Assembly (NCBI GenBank): GCA_965116115.1
Contig: OZ220486.1
Coordinates: forward strand, 930,001-994,000
DNA length: 64,000 nucleotides
Direction: 5' to 3'
Source of the DNA: JAPOXR01 sp965116115
GTDB lineage: Bacteria > Pseudomonadota > Alphaproteobacteria > Rhodobacterales > Rhodobacteraceae
Shown here: positions 8,218-17,123 of the stretch, one piece after another
Numbering within the stretch: position 1 is the first letter of the stretch
Layout of the letters: each line of letters opens with the position of its first letter
The notes under the pieces: model-generated
The model's database searches: none
Told to the model about the DNA's origin: nothing
The model's input: the letters and a program-made list of their open reading frames with translations, nothing else
Program-made: the position numbers and the translations under genes

Positions 8218-9626
8218 GGGGGGGAATGTCCCGATGGATGTTGAAATCCGCATGAGCGGTGCTGCCTGTAGAACATTTACGCGGCGTCCGTGAGCCGGTC
8301 AAGCCGACCCTATCGACGATGTTCGATCAGCGCCTGTTTGAGAACGGGCAGCTGCCTGCAGGCCTTGATGCGGCGGAAGCCCTTCTCGGCCTCCATCATG
8401 CCGGCCGCCGTCCACCGCAGGGCCATACCGGCGTTCTTCCAGCGCTTCACGCTGCGGCAGACCTGCCGGACCGCGCCGTTCATCGACTCGATGATGTTCT
8501 TGCTCGCCAGCGACTGCCGCAGTTCGAACGGCAGACCGAGCCTGGCGACGGTCAGGATTTCGTCCAGACCCTCAAGTATCGACCGGGAGACGTCCGGCGC
8601 CTCCTGTTCGAACCGCTGAGCCAGGCCGCGCATCAGGCGTTCGGCCTCGTCGGCGTCGTCAAGTTCCCAAGCCTGTTTGAATGTCCGCCGCACGTCGGCG
8701 TGATGTGTCACGGCGAGACGGTCGGTGATGTTGCGCGCCTTGTAAACCTGACAGCGCTGAACAGGGATGTCCTCGCCGAAAGTTCGCCGGACGGCCTCGC
8801 TGAGCGCCCCGGCTCGGTCGACGACGAACAGATAACAACCCTCGGGATCGAGCCCGCGCCTGATCAGATCATCAAGCAGAGCCTGCACGGCCGCAGCGTT
8901 CTCAGTCGCGCCCTCGATGACGCCAAGCGGGCGCTTACGCCCGGACGCGTCAACGCCGGCGGCCCCGATCATCATCAGGCGTTCGCTCACGCGCAGCCCG
9001 TCGATGTGAACCGCAACGAGAGCTGTCTCCGACAGATCGGATGCCATCCACTCATCAAACTTCGCCTGAGTCAGGGCCTTGAACCGGCGGGATCCGGGTG
9101 ATTTCGGCAGGCCGCAGCCCGCCGCCGGGCGGAGTTTGCGGCTCGCTACGCTCTCCGTCATCAGCTTCACGGACTGTCTGCCGAGGCAGCCGTCCGCGGA
9201 GATCTTTTCCCAGCTCGGCAGGGACATCTCCTTGCCCGCAGTCTTGCTGCGGAGCCGGGGACGTTCGACGTCGATCTTGCCGCCGTGAAAACAGACCTGA
9301 GAACGCGTATGTCCCCAGCGGTAACCCGGCTTGTCGGACGAGTGACCGTAACGCTTTCCGGCGAGCCGGTCCGCGTCCTCGTCCATCATCCGCGTCAGAC
9401 ATGCGATGGCCGTTGCCAGACAGAATTTCTCGAAAACCTCCTTCACCTCCGCGCGCGCCTCTTCGACGGGCGCGTTGATTTTCGAAGCGCCGGCAGAGGC
9501 GCGGGAGGATGTGCTGATGGCTTTCATAATGTTGCTTCCTTTGCTTCGTCAGATCCCTTGGCCCGGCGCTCGGGGAGACAATACCGCCTATATCAAAGCT
9601 TCAACATCCAGCGGAAAATTCCCCGG
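8218..9626 (-). mobile_element. IS256-family insertion sequence, copy 1
   Basis: Terminal inverted repeats of about 25 bp with mismatches share GGATGTTGAA: left end near 8218-8250 (G7 followed by AATGTCCCGATGG), right end near 9600-9626. They enclose one transposase gene. No clear 8-9-bp target duplication is visible. It lies between cobQ and hemA, with its right end about 27 bp from the hemA stop, so any readthrough between those genes is interrupted. Confidence 0.75.
8310..9527 (-). CDS. IS256 (Mutator-type) transposase, open but probably damaged
   Basis: 405 aa, a DDE transposase of the IS256 family. It has VAVHIDGLRVSE (first Asp), the region FVVDRAGALSEAVRR (second Asp; copy 2 has the more usual DGAGAL), CQVYKARNITDRL, and the NIIESMNGAVRQVCRSVKRW block with the catalytic Glu. 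Compared with copy 2 at 52.1-53.5 kb it lacks about 12 residues after RKLR (copy 2 has RIPEAGVP there) and stops early after LIEHRR, where the repaired copy 2 runs about 11 residues further. It is open but unlikely to be fully active. Confidence 0.85.
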   Translation of the reverse strand: MKAISTSSRASAGASKINAPVEEARAEVKEVFEKFCLATAIACLTRMMDEDADRLAGKRYGHSSDKPGYRWGHTRSQVCFHGGKIDVERPRLRSKTAGKEMSLPSWEKISADGCLGRQSVKLMTESVASRKLRPAAGCGLPKSPGSRRFKALTQAKFDEWMASDLSETALVAVHIDGLRVSERLMMIGAAGVDASGRKRPLGVIEGATENAAAVQALLDDLIRRGLDPEGCYLFVVDRAGALSEAVRRTFGEDIPVQRCQVYKARNITDRLAVTHHADVRRTFKQAWELDDADEAERLMRGLAQRFEQEAPDVSRSILEGLDEILTVARLGLPFELRQSLASKNIIESMNGAVRQVCRSVKRWKNAGMALRWTAAGMMEAEKGFRRIKACRQLPVLKQALIEHRR

Positions 9627-9652
9627 AGCGAAGTCCCTCTGAGGAAGTTCAG

Positions 9653-10873
9653 CTAAGCGACTTTCCGCGCCAATGCGCATTGCGACCAAAGATCGGACAG
9701 AGCTCCCGTCAGGTATTCAATGTCGGCATCGCCGTGAAGGGGGGTTGGAGTGATGCGCAGTCTCTCAGTTCCCTTCGGAACTGTCGGATAGTTGATCGGC
9801 TGTACGTATATCCCGTACTGATCCAACAGCATGCCGCTGATCCGGCGGCATTTCGCCGGATCCTTGATCATCACGGGAACAATATGGCCGGGATTCGCCT
9901 CATGCGGAATTCCCAGCGTGTCAAGCCGGGATCTCAGTTTTTCAACTTGACGGCGGTGCCGCAGTCGTTCGAATGAACTTGACCGCAAATATTTGACGGA
10001 TGCCAGTGCTCCGGCGGCGACCGCAGGCGGCAGTGCCGTCGTGAAAATGAATCCGCTGGCAAACGAGCGGATGAAGTCGCAGACGGCTTCGGATCCGGCG
10101 ATATAGCCGCCGATCACCCCGTAGGCTTTGCCGAGGGTTCCCTGAATCAGCGTCACGCGGTCGGCGACGCCGTCCCGGGCCGCGATTCCGGCCCCTTCCG
10201 GTCCGTACATTCCCACCGCGTGGACTTCATCCAGATAGGTCATCGCGCCGTATGCGTCGGCGACGTCGCATATCTCTTCAATCGGCGCGATGTCGCCGTC
10301 CATGGAGTAGATGGATTCAAATGCGATGATCTTAGCGGCGCCGGGACGGCAGTCGGCGAGTCTGCGTTCCAGGTCGCGCGGATCATTATGGCGCCATATC
10401 ACTTTCCCGGCCTTCGAATGCCGGATCCCTTCGATCATGGAGGCATGATTCATCGAGTCGGAGAAGATGACGGCATCAGGCAGGCGCGCCCCGAGCGTCG
10501 ACAGCGCGGCCCAATTGGACACATACCCCGAAGAAAACAGCAGCGCCGAGGGTTTGGCATGAAGCGCGGCCAGTTCCCGTTCCAGCAAGACGTGAAAATG
10601 GGAAGTTCCGGAAATATTCCGGGTCCCGCCCGCGCCGGAGCCGCACTCGTCAATCGCATCCTTCATGGCCTTCAGGACAGCCGGGTTCTGCCCCATGCCG
10701 AGATAATCGTTCGAACACCAGACCGTGACCGGCCGCTCGCCGTCCGCGGAAAAATTGCTGGCCCGCGGGAAATCGCCCCGTCGGCGTTTGAGATCGGCGA
10801 AGACGCGGTAATTGCCGTCCGCCTTCAACTGATCAAGCTGCCGGAAGAATTCTTTGTCAAACCGACCTGTCAT
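9653..10873 (-). CDS. hemA: 5-aminolevulinate synthase
   Basis: 406 aa. A PLP enzyme of the alpha-oxoamine synthase family that condenses glycine and succinyl-CoA to 5-aminolevulinate, the first step of haem and corrin synthesis in Alphaproteobacteria. Visible signatures: VWCSNDYLGMGQNP near the N terminus, GSGAGGTRNISGTSHFH, ALLFSSGYVSN, YLDEVHAVGMYG, and the PLP-lysine motif IQGTLGKAYGVIGGYI. The start chosen is the ATG of MTGRFDKEFF, with GGAGAG about 14 nt upstream; an ATG 24 nt further out is possible. The C4 pathway here supports the alphaproteobacterial assignment and would feed the cobO/cobQ pathway nearby. Confidence 0.95.
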   Translation of the reverse strand: MTGRFDKEFFRQLDQLKADGNYRVFADLKRRRGDFPRASNFSADGERPVTVWCSNDYLGMGQNPAVLKAMKDAIDECGSGAGGTRNISGTSHFHVLLERELAALHAKPSALLFSSGYVSNWAALSTLGARLPDAVIFSDSMNHASMIEGIRHSKAGKVIWRHNDPRDLERRLADCRPGAAKIIAFESIYSMDGDIAPIEEICDVADAYGAMTYLDEVHAVGMYGPEGAGIAARDGVADRVTLIQGTLGKAYGVIGGYIAGSEAVCDFIRSFASGFIFTTALPPAVAAGALASVKYLRSSSFERLRHRRQVEKLRSRLDTLGIPHEANPGHIVPVMIKDPAKCRRISGMLLDQYGIYVQPINYPTVPKGTERLRITPTPLHGDADIEYLTGALSDLWSQCALARKVA

Positions 10874-11184
10874 TTCGATATAATCAACTCTCCACAAGGC
10901 TGCCCAGCCAACGGCATCCGCAGGCGATTCTTCAATAACATATCAATGCGGCAGCGATCACCCAAACTTTTATTTCCGAGCGCAGTGTCTCAGTTCAGAA
11001 TTTTTGCGTTTCCAAGTGACGAATTCAGATAATGAACGTATTTTCCTCCGATAAAGACACTCTCGCCCCGGCCCGTGCTTGACGGGCATCACGGGCGGAT
11101 GGAGCCGTTTACCGGCCCGGCCCCTTATCCGGGAGCGACCGGGGCAAACCCGTCAGGTCGGATCAAGAGCGGGGCGAATCGCGC

Positions 11185-12423
11185 ATGGCGTTTTCAAGTT
11201 TGGCGTTCAATGCTTTTCTGCTCGCAATCAGTGCGGGCGTGATGATCCTGCTGGCGCGTCCGCGCGTGCTGCGGCGCAAGCTCTGGCAGGCGACTCTCAC
11301 ACCGCTGTCGTCGATCATGGGGAGCGGCTTTCTCATCATGGCGCCGCTGCTCGCCAGCGTGGTGGGCGTGCTGTCGCCGCTGGCAGTCCTCGGGATTGTG
11401 CTGCTCGCCTACGGGACCGGCCATGTCATCCGGTTCAACATCGCCCATATCGAACCGAAACTCGCCGATGGCCTGCTGTCAGAGAGCGCGCGCGAGATTG
11501 AATATCTTTCGAACGTGGTTCTCGTCGCAGCTTATGTCATCGCGGTCGCGTTTTACATCTCCCTGCTTTCAAGTTTCGCGCTGAGTTATCTGGGCGCGCC
11601 GGATCCCGCAGGCGAGCGCCTTTTGACGACAGCCGTGATCGCCTTCATTGCCGCTGTCGGCTATTGCAAGGGTCTGGCCGGGCTCGAACAGCTCGAATCG
11701 GTGTCGGCGACAATCCAGCTTTCCGTGGTTCTGGCGATGATCGCCGCTCTCAGCGTTTTCGCCTTTGGTTTTCTGGACGGCGGGAACCTGGTCTTTGACC
11801 GCCCAGAGCGGAACATCTGGACCCAGTTCCGTATTCTGGCAGGGGCGCTGCTGATAGTGCAGGGTTTCGAGACTTCGCGCTTTCTCGGCGAGAAATACAG
11901 CCCTGAGGTACGTATAAAGAGCATGAAAATAGCCCAGATCCTGTCCGGCGTCCTCTATGTCGTTTCTGTGGCTCTTCTTATGCCGGTCGTGCAGCATATA
12001 GATCTCGTGCATTTTGAACTGTCGGCGATCGTGGATGCAATGCTGCCGATCGCGTTGGTATTGCCGGCAATGCTGATGGTGACGGCGGTGACGAGCCAGT
12101 TCAGCGCGGCGGTTGCCGATCTCGGCGGCGGGGGCGGGCTGCTGCGGGAGAACAGCCACGGACATATGTCGTCCCGGCTCGGATATTCGGCGGTGGCGGC
12201 CGGCGCGATCGCGCTGGTCTGGATGATCGATCTGTTCGAGATCATCGCGCTGGCGTCTCGGGCCTTCGCGGCCTATTATTTCCTGCAGACGCTGCTGGCG
12301 ATCATCTACAACCGCAAGGATTGTCCGCCCAAGGCGCGGATGATGGTCGTCAACAAGATTCTGTTCGTTTCGCTGGCGGCGATTCTGGCGTGCATCGTCA
12401 TATTTTCCATTCCGGCGGGCTGA
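11185..12423 (+). CDS. APC-like integral membrane transporter
   Basis: 412 aa with about 11-12 hydrophobic segments. The N-terminal helix LAFNAFLLAISAGVMILLA is followed by the conserved-looking LTPLSSIMGSGFLIMAPLLA, an unwound-helix-like glycine motif of the kind seen in TM1 of LeuT/APC-fold carriers. The overall length and helix spacing resemble the amino acid-polyamine-organocation superfamily, but I do not recognise a subfamily or substrate. Other cues are the charged loop HIEPKLADGLLSESAREIEYL and a C-terminal helix ending in IFSIPAG. It is monocistronic, on the opposite strand to hemA. A weak AGAGCGGGG ribosome site lies about 10 nt upstream. Confidence 0.7.
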   Translation: MAFSSLAFNAFLLAISAGVMILLARPRVLRRKLWQATLTPLSSIMGSGFLIMAPLLASVVGVLSPLAVLGIVLLAYGTGHVIRFNIAHIEPKLADGLLSESAREIEYLSNVVLVAAYVIAVAFYISLLSSFALSYLGAPDPAGERLLTTAVIAFIAAVGYCKGLAGLEQLESVSATIQLSVVLAMIAALSVFAFGFLDGGNLVFDRPERNIWTQFRILAGALLIVQGFETSRFLGEKYSPEVRIKSMKIAQILSGVLYVVSVALLMPVVQHIDLVHFELSAIVDAMLPIALVLPAMLMVTAVTSQFSAAVADLGGGGGLLRENSHGHMSSRLGYSAVAAGAIALVWMIDLFEIIALASRAFAAYYFLQTLLAIIYNRKDCPPKARMMVVNKILFVSLAAILACIVIFSIPAG

Positions 12424-13481
12424 CCCGTTTTCGAAGGACGGCGCTGCGGCAAGGACCGTCCCAGCCGGATCCGGCGTCGAGGAACAACGATCGTCCCGCG
12501 CCCTGCCGATGCCTTTCATCAGGACGCCCCATGCCTGAATGGCATATTTGACGGCGTTGTTTCTCCATAGATCCCGGCCGCGCATCGCCTGATCCGGGGT
12601 TGGAGCCGGATAGAAGGCTCATGACTTGCCGCAGCGTCTGTGTGCCGGCGTTTGGAAGGATAATACCCGGCCAAGCCAGCGGTCAGGACCGCCAAAGTCC
12701 TGACGTCGAGTCCGGCGGCCTGTTCCGAACCTTGCCTTGGAGCCTTGCGTCAGGGGCGGACAGTCCGCGGTTTCGTTTGTTCCGACACAGGCGGCCGCGG
12801 GTTCCCGGACCCGGACTGCGAACTGCCTCGCGCTGTCGAGAACGGCCGCCACGGTCCAACCTTCATGGTTCAGCGCCGTCTTATCCCGGATCGCCGGCAC
12901 GAACCGCTCGGCGCGGCAACGCCCGGCCGCCGCCCGTCGGTTCGGAATACGACTCGACAATGTGTGCCATGCCCGCCCTCGGGCCGGACAGCAGCCGACA
13001 AGCCGCCAGTTGCTCCGCCTTGCCCGTCTTGATCAGAGGACGCCGTGTCCGTGCGCATGCGGCGCCCATACTCTCCTCATGGCCGAGCCGTCCCGCCGCT
13101 GGCTGCGGGCAGCAGCCAGCGCGCCGCGCGATAGCTTCCGCTTCGGCCGCAGACGGCAGGCTGATGCGCGTCATGCCTGTCCTCCTGGCGTCCGTGTTGC
13201 CATTCAGGGGTGTTCGGGAAAATTATCCGGTCCCGGATTCCTTGTTCTACGGTGTTTCGGCATCCTGTCCACAGAGAACGGCGCGTTCAAGAAACGGCGA
13301 AACAACCGCGGCCGGCGAATCAGCTGATCCGCAGCGCAACCCGGAACATCGCGCCGCGCGACTTTCTTCATGCTGCTGTCGCGGGCTGACGGGGCGGCGT
13401 CGGCAATCAGGATGACGGCAGCCACGCTCCCTTGCCGCGCTGTTTCGATTATCATTCGATTGTCGCTGAACAGTTCAGCCT
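12424..13481. other. About 1 kb without a supported gene
   Basis: Several frames are open on both strands because of the high GC content, but none has a ribosome site, a recognisable domain or a consistent codon pattern. A minus-strand stretch near 12881-13174 (beginning MTRISLPSAAEAEAIARRAG) looks most protein-like, but I cannot assign it. I read this as decayed coding DNA between the permease and uvrB, which converge here. Confidence 0.4.
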
Positions 13482-15662
13482 TCAGTTCCGCCGCCGCCGT
13501 CTCCTCGGATTTCGGCCGGGTTGTCCTGCGTTGGAGCGGCCGTTCGCTGTGACTGCCGCTTCCACGGCACTGTCGATTTCCGACTGCCGTGCGAGCGGAT
13601 CGTCCGCGATCGTCAGTTCCGTCGTTTCAAGCCGTTTGATCTCATCCCGTATCCGGGCAGCTTCTTCGAACTCGAGATTTTCTGCCGCTTCAAGCATTTG
13701 TTTGCGGAGAGCTTTCAGATGCCTTTCGAGATTCGCGCCGATGAGCAGCGGTTGTTTGACTGTTGCTGTCACGCGGCGTTCATCAGTATCTCCTTCGTAG
13801 ACGCCCGCCATCACGTCTGCCACGTTTTTCCGGATCGTCTCGGGCGTGATGCCGTTCCTTTCGTTGTATTCGATCTGTTTGCGGCGGCGGCGCTCCGTCT
13901 CGCCGATGGCGCGCGTCATGGATGCCGTCATGCTGTCAGCGAACATAATCACTCGGCCTTCGGCGTTCCGCGCGGCCCTGCCTATGGTCTGAACAAGCGA
14001 TGTCTCTGAACGGAGAAACCCTTCCTTGTCGGCGTCAAGGATCGCCACCAGTCCGCATTCCGGGATATCCAAGCCCTCGCGAAGCAGATTGATGCCCACG
14101 AGAATGTCGAACACTCCGAGCCGGAGATCACGGAGGATTTCAATCCTCTCCAAGGTGTCGATATCGGAGTGGAGGTAGCGCACACGCAGCCCTTGCTCAT
14201 GCAGGAATTCGGTCAAGTCTTCCGCCATTCTCTTGGTCAGCGTGGTCACGAGCGTGCGGTGTCCCTTGTCCGCCGCCTTGCGGGCTTCGTCCAGCAATTC
14301 GTCAACCTGGTGCGCTACCGGCCTGACGGCCACTTCCGGATCCACGAGGCCGGTCGGGCGGATCACCTGTTCCGAGAAAGCGCCGCCGGTCTGGCCAAGC
14401 TCCCAGCCGCTGGGCGTGGCCGAGACGAAGATCGACTGAGGCCGCATCAGGTTCCATTCTTCAAATTTGAGCGGCCGGTTGTCAGTGCAGGAAGGCAGTC
14501 TGAATCCGTGTTCAGCCAATGTCGATTTGCGTCTGAAGTCGCCTTTGAACATGGCGCCGAGCTGCGGCACGGTGACATGAGATTCATCGGTGAACACAAT
14601 CGCACGGTCTGGAATATACTCGAAAAGGGTCGGCGGGGGCTCGCCCGGCTGCCTGCCGGTAAGATAACGGGAGTAGTTCTCGATTCCGTTGCAGCTGCCG
14701 GTGGCTTCGATCATTTCCAGATCAAACGCAGTGCGCTGTTCAAGCCGCTGAGCTTCGAGCAGTTTGCCGTCCCGCTGAAGCTGAGCCAGACGTTCACGGA
14801 GTTCGTCCTTGATTTTTTTGGCGGCCTGCTGAAGGGTCGGCCGCGGCGTCACATAATGAGAATTCGCGTAGATCCGGATTTGTTTCAGGTCATCGGTGCG
14901 CTGGCCCGTCAGCGGATCGAACTCGCGGATGGATTCGACTTCGTTGCCGAAAAACGAAAGCCTCCAGGCCCTGTCTTCAAGATGCGCCGGCCATATCTCG
15001 AGTATGTCGCCGCGCAGTCTGAAACTTCCTCTCTGGAAGGCTTGGTCGTTGCGCCGGTACTGCTGGGCCACGAGGTCGGCCAGCACCGACCGCTGGTCGT
15101 ATTCGCGCCCGGCATGGATGTCCTGGGTCATGGCCCCGTAGGTTTCAGCCGAGCCTATGCCGTAGATGCAGGAGACTGACGCGACGATGATGACGTCGTC
15201 TCGTTCCAGAAGCGACCGGGTCGCCGCATGGCGCATGCGGTCGATCTGTTCGTTCACCATCGCCTCTTTTTCGATGTAGGTGTCGGAACGGGGAACATAC
15301 GCCTCAGGCTGGTAATAGTCGTAATAGCTGACGAAATACTCGACCGCGTTTTCCGGGAAGAATCCCTTGAACTCTCCGTAGAGCTGCGCCGCCAAGGTTT
15401 TGTTCGGCGCCAGGACGATAGCCGGCCGCTGGGTCGCCTCGATGATTTTGGCCATGGTGAAAGTTTTCCCGGTGCCGGTCGCGCCGAGCAGAACCTGGCT
15501 CTGCTCGCCGTCGAGCAGCCCCTGCGTCAACTCGGCGATGGCCGTCGGCTGGTCTCCCGCGGGCGTGAAGTCTGTCCGCATCACGATCGGCTTGCCGCCT
15601 TCCAGTTTGGCGCGGGTTTCGAAAGGCGGCGGGGTGAGAATCGGGGCGGTATGCATGTTCAT
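13482..15662 (-). CDS. uvrB: Excinuclease ABC subunit B
   Basis: About 726 aa from the start proposed here. UvrB is the damage-verifying helicase-like subunit of nucleotide excision repair. It has the Q-loop FTPAGDQPTAI, Walker A GATGTGKTFTM, the beta-hairpin region YYDYYQPEAYVPRSDTY, DESH in FTDESHVTVPQ, helicase motifs V/VI (GINLLREGLDIPE, QTIGRAARNAEG), and a C-terminal UVR domain LEFEEAARIRDEIKRLE. The first ATG of MNMHTAPIL (15662) has no clear ribosome site, because a 486-bp ISAs1-derived element begins only 13 nt upstream. The frame continues into the element, where an ATG at 15737 has AAGG 6 nt upstream, so the protein may start inside the element with 25 extra residues. Confidence 0.95.
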   Translation of the reverse strand: MNMHTAPILTPPPFETRAKLEGGKPIVMRTDFTPAGDQPTAIAELTQGLLDGEQSQVLLGATGTGKTFTMAKIIEATQRPAIVLAPNKTLAAQLYGEFKGFFPENAVEYFVSYYDYYQPEAYVPRSDTYIEKEAMVNEQIDRMRHAATRSLLERDDVIIVASVSCIYGIGSAETYGAMTQDIHAGREYDQRSVLADLVAQQYRRNDQAFQRGSFRLRGDILEIWPAHLEDRAWRLSFFGNEVESIREFDPLTGQRTDDLKQIRIYANSHYVTPRPTLQQAAKKIKDELRERLAQLQRDGKLLEAQRLEQRTAFDLEMIEATGSCNGIENYSRYLTGRQPGEPPPTLFEYIPDRAIVFTDESHVTVPQLGAMFKGDFRRKSTLAEHGFRLPSCTDNRPLKFEEWNLMRPQSIFVSATPSGWELGQTGGAFSEQVIRPTGLVDPEVAVRPVAHQVDELLDEARKAADKGHRTLVTTLTKRMAEDLTEFLHEQGLRVRYLHSDIDTLERIEILRDLRLGVFDILVGINLLREGLDIPECGLVAILDADKEGFLRSETSLVQTIGRAARNAEGRVIMFADSMTASMTRAIGETERRRRKQIEYNERNGITPETIRKNVADVMAGVYEGDTDERRVTATVKQPLLIGANLERHLKALRKQMLEAAENLEFEEAARIRDEIKRLETTELTIADDPLARQSEIDSAVEAAVTANGRSNAGQPGRNPRRRRRRN

Positions 15663-15683
15663 CAGATTCAATCGGTCTAAGGC

Positions 15684-16169
15684 TAGGGCTATCGCTTTTG
15701 AATTTTTCTGCTTTCTGATCACCGCATTTTGTTTCATCAATGCCTTAAAAAGGCAGACAGAGGCAGAAACATAGCTGAGTTATTTCATATTTTCAACGGC
15801 ATAACCGATCCCCGGCGCAGCAACGCCATGCGGCATGACCTTCACGAAATGCTCATGACCGCTCTTCTGACCGTCATGTCGGGAGGCGAAACAAGCGCCG
15901 ATACAGCCGAATATGCTGAAATCAAGAAGAAATTCCTGCTTGGGTTCATGGATCTGGAGCACGGCACGCCGAACTGTGACGCCTTTTCCGACCTGTTCAA
16001 CAGCATTAATCCTCTCGGGCTCGTCATCGTTCCCGCGCCGGAGATCATTTATGCTATTGAAAATATGCGATAAATCAGCTGTCTTCCTGCTTCTGTTCAT
16101 ATTGTTGAGGCCTTGATGGAACAAAATGCGGTGATCAGAAAGCAAAACAATTCAAAAGCGATAGCCCTA
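15684..16169 (+). mobile_element. 486-bp palindromic ISAs1-derived element with 9-bp duplication
   Basis: Flanked on both sides by the direct repeat GTCTAAGGC (15675-15683 and 16170-16178). The ends are inverted repeats starting TAGGGCTATCGCTTTTGAA; similarity of the arms continues for about 130 bp inward with mismatches (15684-15820 against 16035-16169). The 9-bp duplication fits ISAs1 (8-10 bp). The interior carries only the N-terminal domain of an ISAs1 transposase, so the element is non-autonomous. It sits 13 nt upstream of the proposed uvrB start. Confidence 0.85.
15729..16073 (+). pseudogene. ISAs1 transposase, N-terminal domain only
   Basis: 114 codons. Recognisable as the DDE_Tnp_1-associated N-terminal domain of ISAs1 transposases: IFNGITDPRRSNAMRHDL, LLTVMSGGETSADTAEY, FLLGFMDLEHGTPNCDAF and FSDLFNSINPL, in the usual order. 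The catalytic DDE domain is absent; after about 90 residues the frame runs into the right inverted repeat and stops. It cannot encode a working transposase. Confidence 0.75.
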
Positions 16170-16356
16170 GTCTAAGGCAGACGTATTATTCTCGATTCGA
16201 ATTGCGCGTTCCGCGTCAGCCGCCGGATACCCGGGAACTGTCCGCCGGAAAACCGTTTCGCCGCCGTGCCGCCGCCGCACATGAATCGCTCCTCAGCCGC
16301 GTGAGGCCGTTCCTGATCGGGGCCGCGGTCCTCAGAACGGCATCCGGGAATTTGAA

Positions 16357-17106
16357 TCAAACGCTTCGGCCGCCATCGACATCAAGAATGGCGCCGGTGA
16401 TGAACCCAGCGTCCTCTGAAGCCAGATACAGGGCGGCATTGGCTACGTCCATCGGATCGCACAGGCGGCCCAGCGGGATGGAACTGAGGAATGACCGCCG
16501 GTTTTCGGGCGTGTCCGGTTTGCCGATGAATGTCTCGAGAAGGCCGGTGGTTCCCAGAACCGGCGCGATGCCGCAGACCCGGATATTGTCGGGAGCAAGC
16601 TCGACCGCGAGTGACCGGGTCAAGAGGCTGACCGCTCCTTTGGTGGAATTATACCAGGTCAGGCCGGGGCGCGGGCGGTGTCCGGCAGTGGATGAGATAT
16701 TGATCATGACGCCGCTGCCCGTCCCGCGCCACATGGGCACCACGGCCTGCACCATGTGGTAGATTGAAAACACATTGGTTTCATAGACTTTGCGCAGGGC
16801 CGCTTCGTCGGTGTCCAGCAACGGCTGATTTTTATGGCTCCAGCCCGCGTTGTTGACGACGATGTCCGGAACGCCGAATTCGCCGGCGGTCTTGTCAACG
16901 GCGTTGCGTATGTCAGCTCCACGGGACACATCGCATTCGACGGCCAGCGAACGACCGGGAAGCGAATCCGATACGCCGGCGGCGCCCGGGAGATTGATGT
17001 CGGCGATCACGACTTTCGCGCCTTCCGATGAGAACCGCTGGGCGATCGCCCGGCCGAACCCGTCGGCGCCGCCCGTTACAAGAGCTGTTTTTCCGCGCAA
17101 CCGCAT
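16357..17106 (-). CDS. Short-chain dehydrogenase/reductase
   Basis: 249 aa, classical SDR. The NAD(P)-binding glycine motif TGGADGFG is at residues 12-19, followed by VIADINLPGA (an acidic residue after beta-2 suggests NAD preference), the structural NNAG motif, catalytic Ser in MINISSTAGHRP, and Tyr/Lys in WYNSTKG. The C terminus GAILDVDGGRSV is typical. The substrate cannot be read from sequence. It starts 17 nt after the stop of the aldehyde dehydrogenase on the same strand, so the two probably form an operon oxidising an alcohol to an aldehyde and then an acid (inference). Confidence 0.9.
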   Translation of the reverse strand: MRLRGKTALVTGGADGFGRAIAQRFSSEGAKVVIADINLPGAAGVSDSLPGRSLAVECDVSRGADIRNAVDKTAGEFGVPDIVVNNAGWSHKNQPLLDTDEAALRKVYETNVFSIYHMVQAVVPMWRGTGSGVMINISSTAGHRPRPGLTWYNSTKGAVSLLTRSLAVELAPDNIRVCGIAPVLGTTGLLETFIGKPDTPENRRSFLSSIPLGRLCDPMDVANAALYLASEDAGFITGAILDVDGGRSV

Positions 17107-17123
17107 GGCAGTTTCCAGTCTGA

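Noticed and set aside
8259..9101. 280-codon plus-strand frame across IS256 copy 1
   Set aside because: Antisense to the transposase; a similar shadow occurs over IS256 copy 2, confirming it follows from the transposase coding.
11569..12585. 338-codon minus-strand frame across the permease gene
   Set aside because: Antisense to a clear multi-helix membrane protein; the product is rich in Arg/His/Gln, as expected for a shadow.
12600..13415. Plus-strand frame of 271 codons in the gap between permease and uvrB
   Set aside because: Arg/Pro/Ser-rich product with no recognisable domain or ribosome site; typical of open frames in high-GC non-coding DNA.
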